Shown: one piece after another, positions 17,141-26,202 of the stretch
Position numbering within the stretch: the first letter of the stretch is position 1
How the letters are laid out: each line of letters opens with the position of its first letter
NCBI GenBank assembly: GCA_964628055.1
Contig: CAZVNL010000007.1
Coordinates: forward strand, 1-64,000
Length of the DNA: 64,000 nt
Direction: 5' to 3'
DNA from: CAZBEL01 sp964628055
GTDB taxonomy: Bacteria; Fidelibacterota; Marinisomatia; Marinisomatales; TCS56
Position numbers and translations under genes: made by a program
The notes under the pieces: model-generated
Database searches by the model: none
Told to the model about the DNA's origin: nothing
What the model saw: the letters and a program-made list of their open reading frames with translations, nothing else

Positions 17141-17719
17141 ATGAAGAAAATAAAAACACTGGTCGTTTGGTTGGGTATCCTTGGGAGTACCGGTCTCTGG
17201 GGACAAGGGAAACAGCCGGCGGTCTATGCAGGGGTAGCGCGCTGCAAAGTGTGTCATTCTACCACTGCCATGGGAGACCAATATTCCGTCTGGGCGGGAT
17301 CTAAACACGCCCGCGCCTATGAAACCTTGACCACCGAGGAGGCCATGGCCATCGCCCAGGAATGGGATTTGAAAAAGGCTGCTAACGAGGCGCCTGAATG
17401 CCTCACCTGCCATGTAACCGGTTATAACGACCCGGCGGCTGAATTCGGAAAAAAATTTGATAAAACCAAGGGTGTCCAGTGTGAGAGTTGTCATGGGGCC
17501 GGAGATTCTTACCGAAAACAGGACATTATGTGTGACCCGGAGACCGCTAAGGCCAAAGGGTTGGTGATGCCCACCCCTGAGGATTGTTTAACCTGTCATA
17601 ATGAAAATAGTCCTCGCTACAAGTCCTTTGAATATGATAAATTTTACGCTCAAATTGAGCACCATAAGAATCCGGATTACGAATGTGAAACTCCCGAAGA
17701 TGATGAGGAAGAATGGTAG
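17141..17719 (+). CDS. Tetrahaem cytochrome c554-family protein, copy 1
   Basis: 192 residues from the ATG at 17141 (GAAAGGAGGG upstream). Sec signal peptide, then four CXXCH motifs: CKVCH, CLTCH, CESCH, CLTCH. The framework CKVCHSTTAMGDQYSVW, EAPECLTCHVTGY, GVQCESCHGAG and LVMPTPEDCLTCHNE is that of the cytochrome c554 family. A paralogue lies at 29009-29596. Acidic tail. Overlaps the next start by seven bases. The family includes hydroxylamine-linked and general periplasmic carriers; no substrate site is visible. Confidence 0.88.
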   Translation: MKKIKTLVVWLGILGSTGLWGQGKQPAVYAGVARCKVCHSTTAMGDQYSVWAGSKHARAYETLTTEEAMAIAQEWDLKKAANEAPECLTCHVTGYNDPAAEFGKKFDKTKGVQCESCHGAGDSYRKQDIMCDPETAKAKGLVMPTPEDCLTCHNENSPRYKSFEYDKFYAQIEHHKNPDYECETPEDDEEEW

Positions 17720-18237
17720 ACGCCTTTCTTCGTAATCGTTGCCAACGATTATGGCCCGCGCTGGTTTGGTTTTTATCTCTGGGGCTCTTGCTTCCGGGTT
17801 GTCGTTCCCAGAAAGAAGTCGTTCAGCCTATTGCCTATAACCATAAGATTCATTATACCGAAGCCGGATTGGATTGCACCGACTGTCACACGGGTGTTGA
17901 GACGGATGTTCATGCTAGGTTACCCTCCATTGAAGTTTGCGAAACGTGTCATAGTGAACCCCAAGGCGAGAGTGCCAAAGAGGCCAAGGTAGTGGAGGCC
18001 GTGAATGAAGGCCGCGAGATTCCCTGGAAGCGTATTTATACTGTCCCGGAACACGTGTTTTTCTCTCACCGGCGTCACGTTACAGCCGGACAAATTCCCT
18101 GTGCTACCTGTCACGGGGCCGTGGATCAATTAACCGCCCCTGCCCCGGTTCAGTTGATTCCCATCGAAATGAAGCGTTGCATGAGCTGCCACGACAACAA
18201 GTCCATTTCTAACGACTGTATTAATTGCCATGTCTGA
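17713..18237 (+). CDS. Pentahaem class III-type cytochrome c, QrcA/ActA-like
   Basis: 174 residues. Hydrophobic N-terminus ends LLLPGC, a probable lipobox. Five haem motifs (CTDCH, CETCH, CATCH, CMSCH, CINCH) with distal His pairs (HKIHY, HRRHV) like cytochrome c7/c3. It immediately precedes a molybdopterin-fold protein, an FeS protein and an NrfD protein, the gene order of the quinone reductase complex Qrc and related to alternative complex III. It would be the periplasmic electron entry or exit of that complex. Qrc's own cytochrome has six haemes, so the match is approximate. Confidence 0.8.
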   Translation: MVDAFLRNRCQRLWPALVWFLSLGLLLPGCRSQKEVVQPIAYNHKIHYTEAGLDCTDCHTGVETDVHARLPSIEVCETCHSEPQGESAKEAKVVEAVNEGREIPWKRIYTVPEHVFFSHRRHVTAGQIPCATCHGAVDQLTAPAPVQLIPIEMKRCMSCHDNKSISNDCINCHV

Positions 18238-20650
18238 CAAGCGAATCCTCTCCCGGCGCGAATTTTTAAAAATTACCGGGTTAGCCACCGGAGGAGCAGC
18301 CCTGGCTGCCGGAACCTTTTCCCAACTATTTGCCCTTTCTGATAAAACGCTGGAAGTGTTACGTCGGGGGCCGGGGAAAGTAACCTGGCGCAATACGGTC
18401 TGTCGCCTATGCCCCGGGGGCTGTAGCTTGCGGATTCGGCGCATTGACGGCGTTCCCGTGAGTCTTACTGGAAACCCCCTTTCCCCCATCAATCGGGGAG
18501 GGACCTGCCCCGCTGCCTACGCCAACCTGGAGATCCTGTTTCATCCCGATCGACTTACGGTCCCCATGGCCCGCCCGGAAGGACCCATCCGGAAGGAACT
18601 GAACCCGGTAGCATGGGATGAAATTCTAAATTCAATCACCCAGGATATCATCGCCCTTAAAGAGCGGAATCAAACCCATAACATTGCGATCATCAACGGC
18701 GATGACACGCCCCTTATGCAAGAGCTATGGCAGAACGTGGCTAACTGGCTGGGGACGCCTAACTTTTATAACGAAGAACACCGCGGTGAAAATCCCAATT
18801 CCACCTTCATGACGCAGGGGTTTGCGGAAGCGCCTAAATTGGATATCATCAATGCCGATTATATTCTCAGCTTGGGGGCCAATTTCTTGGAAGAAGGCGC
18901 CCCGGTACACTTTAACCAAGTCTTAAGCCAGTTCAAAGATTTACAGAATGTGACCCGCAACAAGCTCATTTATGTGGGTCCCCGGGCAAATATCACCGCC
19001 ACCAGCAGTCATCGCTGGATACCCATCGATCCCGATACGTGGGGAACCTTCGCCCTGGGGCTGGCCCATATTCTTATCGATGAAAACAACCTTGATCTGG
19101 ACTATTTCCGTAAAAACAGTCACGGCTTTACTGGTTGGACCGACAAGGAGGGTCAGGCACATTTAGGGTTCGAGACGATCATCCGGTCGGAGTTCCATCC
19201 CAAGCGCGTGGAGGAAATCACTAGGGTTGCCGAAAAAGATCTCCGGGAAATCGCCGAGGGGTTGAAGTCCCGGGCGCGGCCGGTGGTCCTCTGTGGCCAA
19301 GAAGCTCTCCAGTCTCCCCGCGGCTTACTCCACCTCTGGGCCACCCATTGCCTCAATTTCCTAATCGGGGCCATCCAGCGGGAAGGCGGCTGGTACTTCA
19401 CGGGAACGGACAAACAAAAGCGCCTCTACACTGTTCCTTACCAGGGGAAACCGGTGCAAAATTTATTCCATACAGATAAACATCCGCCCCTGGAAAAACC
19501 GTCCCTGGACATTTTTGCCGAACGGGTGGAGGGGTACGCCCCCTATCCCATCGAACTTTTAATCATTAATAAAGCCAATCCGGTCTTCTATGGTGAAAAT
19601 CGTACCAAGTGGAAGATCCTTCTGAAGCACATTCCCCGGGTCGTCTACATTGGCGATTTGCCTAACGAAACCAGCGCCCACGCAGATGTGATTTTGCCCT
19701 GTCATTCGCCGTTAGAGAGCTGGGATTTAGTGGAGGAGGTTCCCGGTGTACCCGCCGCAGCTGCCGTCTTGCAACACCCGGTGCTAAAACCCATGTACGA
19801 TACCCGTTCCAGTTATGATATCATCAAGAGCATTTTGAGCGGTATTGCGGATTTCGACGAAAATATTCTCCCGGTGAAAGACGCCAAGTCACTGGTAAAA
19901 AAGCGGTTGCAAAAGATTTATCGTTCCCGTCAGGGCCAGGTATTCACGGAACAGGATCGGGAAACCTGGAAGACGCTGTATCAATCCCACCGCCAGTTGA
20001 AAATGGAACTTTCGGAAAAACAATTTTTGAAGGCCCTCCTGAAAAATGGTGGGTGGTGGAACCCCGCCCTGGTAACGAACAAATCCCTTTCCGGGGTGCT
20101 TAAAACCAAGCACGGTTGGTTCGAGTTCTTCGATCCCCTTTTGGTGACCCAGGACGATGTTACCGGCGATTATAATCAGCTTTTAAAACGCCTTTTGACG
20201 GAGCGCAAGTATCCCAAGAGCATGGAACGGTATACAGCTTCCGAGGAATTGGGTTATCCCCTCACGTTAATCGCCGGCTTTCCCATCACGAATCCCGGTG
20301 GAAAGGCCGTGTATTCTCCCACTTTAATGGAAACGATGGGTATCCTGAGGGAGATATTCTGGGAGAGTTGGGCGGAGATCCACCCGGAAACGGCGCACAA
20401 GTACGCAGTGGCCGACGGCCAGATAATCCAGTTGGATTCACCTGTAGGGGTGATCAAGGTCCGGGCCCGGGTGCGGCCGATCATCCATCCCGACACTGTG
20501 TTTATTCCCCTGGGGGTGGGGCGCGAAAATGTGGGCCGCTTCAGCTCCGGGATGGGTTCGGATCCCCGGGAGTTGATGGTGCCCCAACCGGAGATCAATA
20601 CAGGGAATATTGTCCTGTCAGGAACTCCCATAAGAATTACGTTGATTTAG
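18230..20650 (+). CDS. Molybdopterin-oxidoreductase-fold subunit, QrcB-like
   Basis: 806 residues. Twin-arginine signal SRREFLKITG (8-17). [4Fe-4S] motif Cys58-X2-Cys61-X3-Cys65-X27-Cys93. The remainder follows the DMSO-reductase fold, ending in the C-terminal barrel (GQIIQLDSPVGVIKVRARVRP). In the region where active members place a Cys, Ser or Sec molybdenum ligand I see no obvious candidate (NEEHRGENPNSTF), as in QrcB, which is known to lack molybdenum; this is by eye. It overlaps the pentahaem gene by eight bases and is followed by FeS and NrfD genes. It probably carries electrons between periplasmic cytochrome and quinone. Confidence 0.75.
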   Translation: MSDKRILSRREFLKITGLATGGAALAAGTFSQLFALSDKTLEVLRRGPGKVTWRNTVCRLCPGGCSLRIRRIDGVPVSLTGNPLSPINRGGTCPAAYANLEILFHPDRLTVPMARPEGPIRKELNPVAWDEILNSITQDIIALKERNQTHNIAIINGDDTPLMQELWQNVANWLGTPNFYNEEHRGENPNSTFMTQGFAEAPKLDIINADYILSLGANFLEEGAPVHFNQVLSQFKDLQNVTRNKLIYVGPRANITATSSHRWIPIDPDTWGTFALGLAHILIDENNLDLDYFRKNSHGFTGWTDKEGQAHLGFETIIRSEFHPKRVEEITRVAEKDLREIAEGLKSRARPVVLCGQEALQSPRGLLHLWATHCLNFLIGAIQREGGWYFTGTDKQKRLYTVPYQGKPVQNLFHTDKHPPLEKPSLDIFAERVEGYAPYPIELLIINKANPVFYGENRTKWKILLKHIPRVVYIGDLPNETSAHADVILPCHSPLESWDLVEEVPGVPAAAAVLQHPVLKPMYDTRSSYDIIKSILSGIADFDENILPVKDAKSLVKKRLQKIYRSRQGQVFTEQDRETWKTLYQSHRQLKMELSEKQFLKALLKNGGWWNPALVTNKSLSGVLKTKHGWFEFFDPLLVTQDDVTGDYNQLLKRLLTERKYPKSMERYTASEELGYPLTLIAGFPITNPGGKAVYSPTLMETMGILREIFWESWAEIHPETAHKYAVADGQIIQLDSPVGVIKVRARVRPIIHPDTVFIPLGVGRENVGRFSSGMGSDPRELMVPQPEINTGNIVLSGTPIRITLI

Positions 20651-20660
20651 TAGGTGCTAT

Positions 20661-21347
20661 ATGGCTAAATGGGGCATGGTAATCGACTTGAACAAATGCA
20701 CCGGATGTGGAGCCTGTGTTAATGCCTGCCGCATGGAAAATAATGTTCCCAACGTAGGGCCCGGCCCAGCCCAGGCAGGACGCGCCATGGATTGGATGCA
20801 GATCGTCACGGAATATCACGGCGAGTACCCCGACATCCGGATCACCCATATTCCACGACCCTGTTTCCAGTGTGACAACCCGCCCTGCACCAAGGTGTGC
20901 CCCGTCCATGCCACCTATAAGAACGAAGATGGCCTGGTGGGGCAGGTGTACTATCGGTGTATCGGCTGCCGGTTTTGTATGGCGGCCTGTCCGTATTCCG
21001 CCAAGACTTTCAACTATGCCGCTCCCCAGGTGCCCGAGGCCTATGAACCCACGCAAAATCCTGACGTTACTCGCCGCATGAAAGGGGTGGTTGAAAAATG
21101 TAGCTTCTGCCACCACCGCCTGGCCTTAGCCAAGGATATTGCGCGTTACGAGAACCGCGATCTCCGGGAGGAAGACTACCAACCGGCGTGCGTGGAATCG
21201 TGTCCCACGGCCGCTATGTACTTTGGCGATTTGGACAATCCCACCCACACCGTCAATCACCTCATGCACTCCAACCGCGCCTTTCGCCTGGAAGAAGAGC
21301 TCGGCACGGAACCCAAGGTAATCTACCTTAAAAAGGAAGACCGATAA
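20661..21347 (+). CDS. Ferredoxin-type FeS subunit (DmsB/QrcC-like)
   Basis: 228 residues. Sixteen-cysteine pattern for up to four clusters: CTGCGACVNAC, CFQCDNPPCTKVC, CIGCRFCMAAC and CSFC...CVESC. No signal peptide; it probably rides out with the Tat-signalled partner. It wires the molybdopterin-fold subunit to the NrfD membrane subunit encoded next. Its stop overlaps the NrfD start by one base. Confidence 0.92.
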   Translation: MAKWGMVIDLNKCTGCGACVNACRMENNVPNVGPGPAQAGRAMDWMQIVTEYHGEYPDIRITHIPRPCFQCDNPPCTKVCPVHATYKNEDGLVGQVYYRCIGCRFCMAACPYSAKTFNYAAPQVPEAYEPTQNPDVTRRMKGVVEKCSFCHHRLALAKDIARYENRDLREEDYQPACVESCPTAAMYFGDLDNPTHTVNHLMHSNRAFRLEEELGTEPKVIYLKKEDR

Positions 21348-22696
21348 TGGCTGACCTACGCCAGGATCCTGACTATACCCTTTACCGACCCATCGTAGAG
21401 AAGGATAGACGCTTCTACTGGATGGCGGGGTTCTTCCTGGCCATCATTGCGTGGGCCCTAATCATGTACATCCGCCAGTTAGTCTACGGCCTCTCCGTCA
21501 CAGGGTTGAATAATACCGTCACCTGGGGGTTTTACATTATTAACTTTGTCTTTTTTATTGGTATCAGCCATGCCGGTACCTTGATTTCGGCGATTTTACG
21601 CCTTTCCAAGGCCGAGTGGCGCCGACCCATTACCAGGATGTCGGAGGTCATTACCGCCATTGTCCTCATGATTGGAGGGTTGCACCCCATCATCGACCTA
21701 GGGCGCCCGGATCGCGTCTTAAATGTCTTCTTTTATGGCCGCCTACAATCACCTCTCCTTTGGGATGTAACCGCCATTAGTCTCTATTTTACCGCTAGCA
21801 CGGTGTACCTCTATGTTCCCTTGATTCCCGATATTGCTCTGTTAAGGGATAAGACCAAAAAATTGAAGTGGTTTTACACTTTCTTAAGTTGGGGTTACCG
21901 GGGAACGGAGCGTCAAAAACAGATTTTGGAGCGGGCCATGACCATCCTTATGGTGGTGGTGATCCCCGTGGCGGTGAGTGTGCACACGGTCATTTCCTAT
22001 ATTTTCTCCATGACGCTCCAGTCTGGTTGGCACAGCACAATTTTCGGACCATATTTTGTGACGGGGGCAATTTTTTCCGGAACCGCTACGCTCTTAGTGG
22101 TGATGATCGCCTTCCGAAAACTGTACCACTTAGAACGGTATCTGAAAGATGTTCATTTCCAAAACCTGAGTATTCTGCTCCTGGTATTTTCGCTCCTCTG
22201 GGCCTATTTTACCTTCAGTGAATACCTCACTGGTATCTATGGAAACGAGCCCATGGAAATGCGGGTTATTCGCTTTAAACTCACCGGTGCCTACGCCCCC
22301 TATTTCTGGGCCATGGTCATTTTCAATTTTCTCATTCCCCTGGTGATCTTAGCCTACAAAAAGTTTAAAACGATTACCGGTATTTTCGTCGCCAGTATGG
22401 GTGTGATCATTGGTATGTGGCTGGAACGGTTGATCATCATTGTTCCCTCCCTGTCTAATCCGCGTTTACCTGTTGTGAGTGAACCTTACATTCCCAGTTT
22501 AACCGAATGGTCCCTCTTTGCCGGCGGGGTTGCGGTGTTCTGCTTCCTCTTCTTGATCTTTTCCCGATTCTTCCCCATTATTTCCATCTGGGAGATCAAG
22601 GAGGGTCGCACCGAGGGAATCGAGGTGGTTAAGAGTCGGTTGGAATCCTATCTTCCCGACCAGACACCTGTAAAAGAAGGTGAAGACAATGAATAA
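21347..22696 (+). CDS. NrfD/PsrC-family quinone-interacting membrane subunit (QrcD-like)
   Basis: 449 residues with about ten membrane helices. The family landmarks are NNTVTWGFYIINFVFFIGISHAGT near the N-terminus and IGGLHPIIDLGRPDRVLNV after helix 3. NrfD proteins exchange electrons with menaquinone without haem; some drive proton movement. This is the membrane part of the first FeS/NrfD module here. A second homologue lies at 35675-36892. Start overlaps the FeS gene. Confidence 0.92.
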   Translation: MADLRQDPDYTLYRPIVEKDRRFYWMAGFFLAIIAWALIMYIRQLVYGLSVTGLNNTVTWGFYIINFVFFIGISHAGTLISAILRLSKAEWRRPITRMSEVITAIVLMIGGLHPIIDLGRPDRVLNVFFYGRLQSPLLWDVTAISLYFTASTVYLYVPLIPDIALLRDKTKKLKWFYTFLSWGYRGTERQKQILERAMTILMVVVIPVAVSVHTVISYIFSMTLQSGWHSTIFGPYFVTGAIFSGTATLLVVMIAFRKLYHLERYLKDVHFQNLSILLLVFSLLWAYFTFSEYLTGIYGNEPMEMRVIRFKLTGAYAPYFWAMVIFNFLIPLVILAYKKFKTITGIFVASMGVIIGMWLERLIIIVPSLSNPRLPVVSEPYIPSLTEWSLFAGGVAVFCFLFLIFSRFFPIISIWEIKEGRTEGIEVVKSRLESYLPDQTPVKEGEDNE

Positions 22697-22940
22697 ACAG
22701 CAACGTATCACCCCTACCTTCATCCTGTTTCTGCAGATACTAAGTATTTCCCTGATCTGGTTGTTAGTCATCAGCGTGATTTTCTGGATCTTAAACCTGA
22801 TTTCCCTTTCTTCGTATCTACACGATGCCCAGAATGCCACCCTGGGTATTTCCATTGTGGTCATGCCTGTATTTATTCTCCTGGCAGCGGTTTTGACCTA
22901 TGTCTTTGTCGGTTTACGTAAAGCACGCTTTAAAGACTAG
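22689..22940 (+). CDS. Small two-helix membrane protein
   Basis: 83 residues from the ATG at 22689, which overlaps the NrfD stop by eight bases. Two hydrophobic segments (about 12-40 and 52-76) with a basic C-terminus (RKARFKD). Not recognised as a named family. Its tight coupling suggests a small accessory subunit of the Qrc-like complex. Confidence 0.65.
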   Translation: MNKQQRITPTFILFLQILSISLIWLLVISVIFWILNLISLSSYLHDAQNATLGISIVVMPVFILLAAVLTYVFVGLRKARFKD

Positions 22941-22941
22941 C

Positions 22942-24189
22942 ATGCGCCCTATAGCCTGCGGGTTTTTAGTGCGTCTTATGGTGCTGGTCGCCCTGCTGAG
23001 CACCGGGGTTCAGAGCGCCCATGTTCAGGGGTATTTCTCCACTTCTACCTACACCTTTTCCCGGCGCAGCCTGGAAGATAGCACCCATCTACACTTCCGC
23101 CTGTACCAATCGGCCCTTGTACGGGCCACCGATTTACTCCTGGACAAGAGTCGCTTAACCTTTTCGGGAATCTTCTATACTGACCCGATTAGTAGCTTCG
23201 ATAATGAGCCTGTCTTCCAGGTTTATCAGCTAAACTACCTAACGCAGTGGTTTCAGGGGTACTTAACGGCGACGATTGGTCGCCAGTTTGTCTACTCGGC
23301 CAGTGGCAGTGGGAGAATGGACGGCATGAAGTTGGAATATAATTTGAAAAAGCTGCGCTTAACCGGTTTTGCGGGGGGCTATGTTCCCGCTTCGGGGATG
23401 ACCACTGAACCGGTTAAAAACCGTTTTTTGGGGTTGGAGGTGCGTTGGCGGCCTAACCAGCAGCTTGATCTTCGTGTGGGATACCTGGACAAGGCCCATG
23501 GCCGGACGGTGTACCGGTCGGCTTATTTGAGGAATACCGAAGTTCCAGCTACGATTCAACGGCGGTTGGGTCTACAAGGGCGCTGGCAGGGGGGGAGCTG
23601 GTCTGTTTTTTTACGTAACCGGTTTAAGATCGCCCCCGAACAACTGGCTGATTTGACCGTGCAACTCGCCCGCCAAGTTCGGCGGACAAGTCGCCTGCAA
23701 AATTTAGTGGTGGAATACAACTTACGAGAACCCCAGGTGCCAGATAATTCCATTTTTTCCGTCTTTAATGCTTCCCCGTACCAGGAAATCCGTGTTCAAG
23801 GCCAGGTCCGTGTCACCGGGCAACTAATAAGCTTTACGGAAGTACGCCATATTATTTTAAGGGATGATCAGGCCACCGATGTGACGTTAGGTCTGCGCCA
23901 TGGTGCCTATTCCCTGGTGCTACGCAACCAGGCGGGTTACGGCGGTGCCGGGAGTCAACTGTTGCTCACAGGTAACCAACAGGTGGGCGGAATCGCCATA
24001 GAGGGTCGCCTGTCCCTGGGGAACTATCGCTTATTAGAGGGCACCTGGAACGACTTGGCTACGGCCACGCTGCAAGGGTCCCTGCCACTGGGCAAGCGCT
24101 TGGTGCTCATTACGGAACTCCAGGTGCTGCGTAATAAATACTATGCTCGCGACGCGCGCTTATTTACGGGGTTGAAATACAGCTTATGA
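22942..24189 (+). CDS. Putative outer-membrane beta-barrel protein
   Basis: 415 residues from the ATG at 22942, one base after the previous stop. Signal peptide ending near VQSAHVQG. The mature part is rich in alternating polar/hydrophobic strands with many Arg, Tyr and Gly, closing in an aromatic/hydrophobic residue (FTGLKYSL), as barrels do. No specific family recognised. It overlaps the 14-haem cytochrome gene by four bases, an arrangement like porin-cytochrome electron conduits (MtrB/PioB type), though no homology to those is evident. Confidence 0.6.
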   Translation: MRPIACGFLVRLMVLVALLSTGVQSAHVQGYFSTSTYTFSRRSLEDSTHLHFRLYQSALVRATDLLLDKSRLTFSGIFYTDPISSFDNEPVFQVYQLNYLTQWFQGYLTATIGRQFVYSASGSGRMDGMKLEYNLKKLRLTGFAGGYVPASGMTTEPVKNRFLGLEVRWRPNQQLDLRVGYLDKAHGRTVYRSAYLRNTEVPATIQRRLGLQGRWQGGSWSVFLRNRFKIAPEQLADLTVQLARQVRRTSRLQNLVVEYNLREPQVPDNSIFSVFNASPYQEIRVQGQVRVTGQLISFTEVRHIILRDDQATDVTLGLRHGAYSLVLRNQAGYGGAGSQLLLTGNQQVGGIAIEGRLSLGNYRLLEGTWNDLATATLQGSLPLGKRLVLITELQVLRNKYYARDARLFTGLKYSL

Positions 24190-25346
24190 ACGGCGCGCTT
24201 CAGCGACTTACCTTCCTCGGTTGGTTTGTAATCCAGGGACTGGTCGCCCAGGACGGTTCGGGGGTGGTTACTTTTGATCATGACCTGCATGTAAACGACG
24301 TGGGTGTGCGCTGCACGAAGTGCCATAATCCGAAGCTGTTGAAAACCAGTATTTCTTCTGAGGACGTGATTTTACCAACGGAAACACGGTGTATGAAATG
24401 CCACCAGATGTGGAAAGATGACGGCGAATGCGAGATCTGTCATCTGGGGTCACCGCCGTATGGCACGTTTCCACCCGTAACGCGGATTTTCAAATTTCCC
24501 CATAAAATCCACTGGGGAGAACAGAAGATCGATTGTAGCGAGTGCCACAGCGATATGGTAGGCGTCGGTAATTCACCCCCTATACCCACCATGCAACAAT
24601 GTTTACAGTGTCACCAGGAGCGGAAGGGTCCCCAGAACTGTGACGCCTGTCATGAGAATGTGGCCCTTTTGCGGCCTGATAACCATACCCCTACCTGGTT
24701 GCGGGATCATGATGTGGCCGCCCTAGCGAATACGGCCGATTGTCAGCTCTGTCATACCCAACTGGTGTGTGACAATTGTCATAGCGGGGCCCTGTTGGGG
24801 CGCGACGATCTCCCCCGCATGAACCCGGTACCCGCCTACCGCCCGGGACAGATGGAAGTAAAGCAGCTCTTGGCCCGCAATCATGCCCTGGACTATGTCT
24901 ATAACCACGGCCTGGACGCCAGTACGAAGGCCCGGGACTGCCGCATTTGTCACGAAGCACCAGAATTTTGTACCGCCTGTCACCAGAATAAGGAAGATCA
25001 ATTGCTGAATAAGCCCAACTTCCACGGAGGCTTGGATTGGGGCGCCGTCGTGTATCCCCCGGGAACCCAATTTGCTAACCTTACCGATGGGGGCGTTCAC
25101 GCCCAAATGGCGCGGCGGGATATTGAACTCTGTCAGTCCTGTCACGATGTGGAAGGGGCCGACCCGATTTGCCTAAAATGCCATAACGACCAGAATGGGG
25201 TCTTAGGGGATGATCCCAAAACCCATGTGAGCGGTTATATGAAGGACGTTCAAGGAGACTGGTGCACGGAACCGGTTTCCCTCTGTTTCACCTGCCATCA
25301 ACCCAGTTCCAAGGGGAGTGGCTTTTGCGGGTATTGTCATCAATGA
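24186..25346 (+). CDS. Periplasmic 14-haem c-type cytochrome
   Basis: 386 residues. Sec signal peptide (about 1-22) then fourteen CXXCH motifs, from CTKCH near the N-terminus through CMKCH, CEICH, CSECH, CLQCH, CDACH, CQLCH, CDNCH, CRICH, CTACH, CQSCH, CLKCH, CFTCH to CGYCH four residues before the end. Several paired His runs (HDLH, HKIH) provide distal ligands. One haem per 27 residues implies a wire-like protein. It overlaps the barrel gene upstream and the small lipoprotein downstream by four bases each, so the three are made together. Confidence 0.88.
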   Translation: MNGALQRLTFLGWFVIQGLVAQDGSGVVTFDHDLHVNDVGVRCTKCHNPKLLKTSISSEDVILPTETRCMKCHQMWKDDGECEICHLGSPPYGTFPPVTRIFKFPHKIHWGEQKIDCSECHSDMVGVGNSPPIPTMQQCLQCHQERKGPQNCDACHENVALLRPDNHTPTWLRDHDVAALANTADCQLCHTQLVCDNCHSGALLGRDDLPRMNPVPAYRPGQMEVKQLLARNHALDYVYNHGLDASTKARDCRICHEAPEFCTACHQNKEDQLLNKPNFHGGLDWGAVVYPPGTQFANLTDGGVHAQMARRDIELCQSCHDVEGADPICLKCHNDQNGVLGDDPKTHVSGYMKDVQGDWCTEPVSLCFTCHQPSSKGSGFCGYCHQ

Positions 25347-25732
25347 AGGCCAGGCTAATTCTGGGTTTATCTCTCGGGATGGCAGTGTTGACCATGGCCT
25401 GTTCCGAGTTACAGGACAACATTGTGGCTCCCTTACCAGCTAAGGTTACCTACGTTGAACACATCCAGCCTCTTTTGGAACGGAGTTGTGTACGGTGTCA
25501 TAATGAAAACGTGAACCATTATGGCGTTATCCTAACCAGTTATGAGAATGATACCGCTTTAGTTCAGATTGAAAAAGGGAATCCGGACTGTAGGTTGTTA
25601 ACGGTGGTTTTAAATCCGGAAACTCCCCTAAAATCGGAAACCGGGTGGATGTACCGCTTTCTGAGTGATCCCCGTGATTATGACCTGATTTATCAATGGA
25701 TCGTAGTAGACAGCCTGGCTGAGGCGCCTTAA
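25343..25732 (+). CDS. Single-haem cytochrome c lipoprotein
   Basis: 129 residues from the ATG at 25343 (ATGA overlap with the 14-haem gene). Lipobox LTMAC. One haem motif, CVRCH, in the context YVEHIQPLLERSCVRCHNENVN, typical of the planctomycete-type cytochrome domain found in many surface proteins. Probably outer-membrane anchored next to the barrel/14-haem pair. Last gene of this block. Confidence 0.75.
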   Translation: MKARLILGLSLGMAVLTMACSELQDNIVAPLPAKVTYVEHIQPLLERSCVRCHNENVNHYGVILTSYENDTALVQIEKGNPDCRLLTVVLNPETPLKSETGWMYRFLSDPRDYDLIYQWIVVDSLAEAP

Positions 25733-26202
25733 ATGTAGGCGATCGTTAGTGGGGGTTGTATGGCGTTTATGAATCTTTTGTCAGGGCTTAACAAAACTTT
25801 ATCCAGAAGACTGGTGGGTAGGCTTCTCTCGGAATTTTCTACTGTTGCAACACCCGATCCATTGTCCTCTAAAGGAGGTGGCCAAAAGGGTATATTTAGT
25901 GGGAGTTTCCTGTTTTGATCTTGTTAAACCACTGGAAGCGATTTATATTCAATAAATTCGAAAGGCCGTTAAGTGCTTTCGTTATTGAGATAAGAACAAC
26001 CGTTGGTATGGCCGTTCTTATGCTGCCTTCTGGGCAAAAAATCAGGAAGAGCGGGTAGTTGCATTGGAATTCAAAGTTCCGAGAGTTAAAAGGTGGAAGA
26101 ATGGTCCTCAGGGGGAGCACCTCATAGATGGGGTCACTATCTTTCCTGTTAAAGTAAGTTCTTTTCAACAAGTTCTCCATGCAGAATAGAAAGGGGGAAA
26201 AC
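25733..26202. other. Intergenic region before the Rieske/cytochrome b operon
   Basis: 470 bases without a convincing gene on either strand. A 52-codon frame at 25760-25918 has no family match or good RBS. A possible promoter is listed separately. No hairpin terminator is clear after the lipoprotein. Confidence 0.5.
25921..25949 (+). promoter_or_regulatory. Promoter candidate for the Rieske/cytochrome b operon
   Basis: TTGTTA (25921-25926) and TATATT (25944-25949) with the ideal 17-base spacing, 254 bases upstream of the Rieske start. The long leader makes it tentative. Confidence 0.3.

Noticed and set aside
25760..25918. 52-codon plus-strand frame in the 470-base gap
   Set aside because: No good RBS, no hydrophobic or domain pattern, probably chance.
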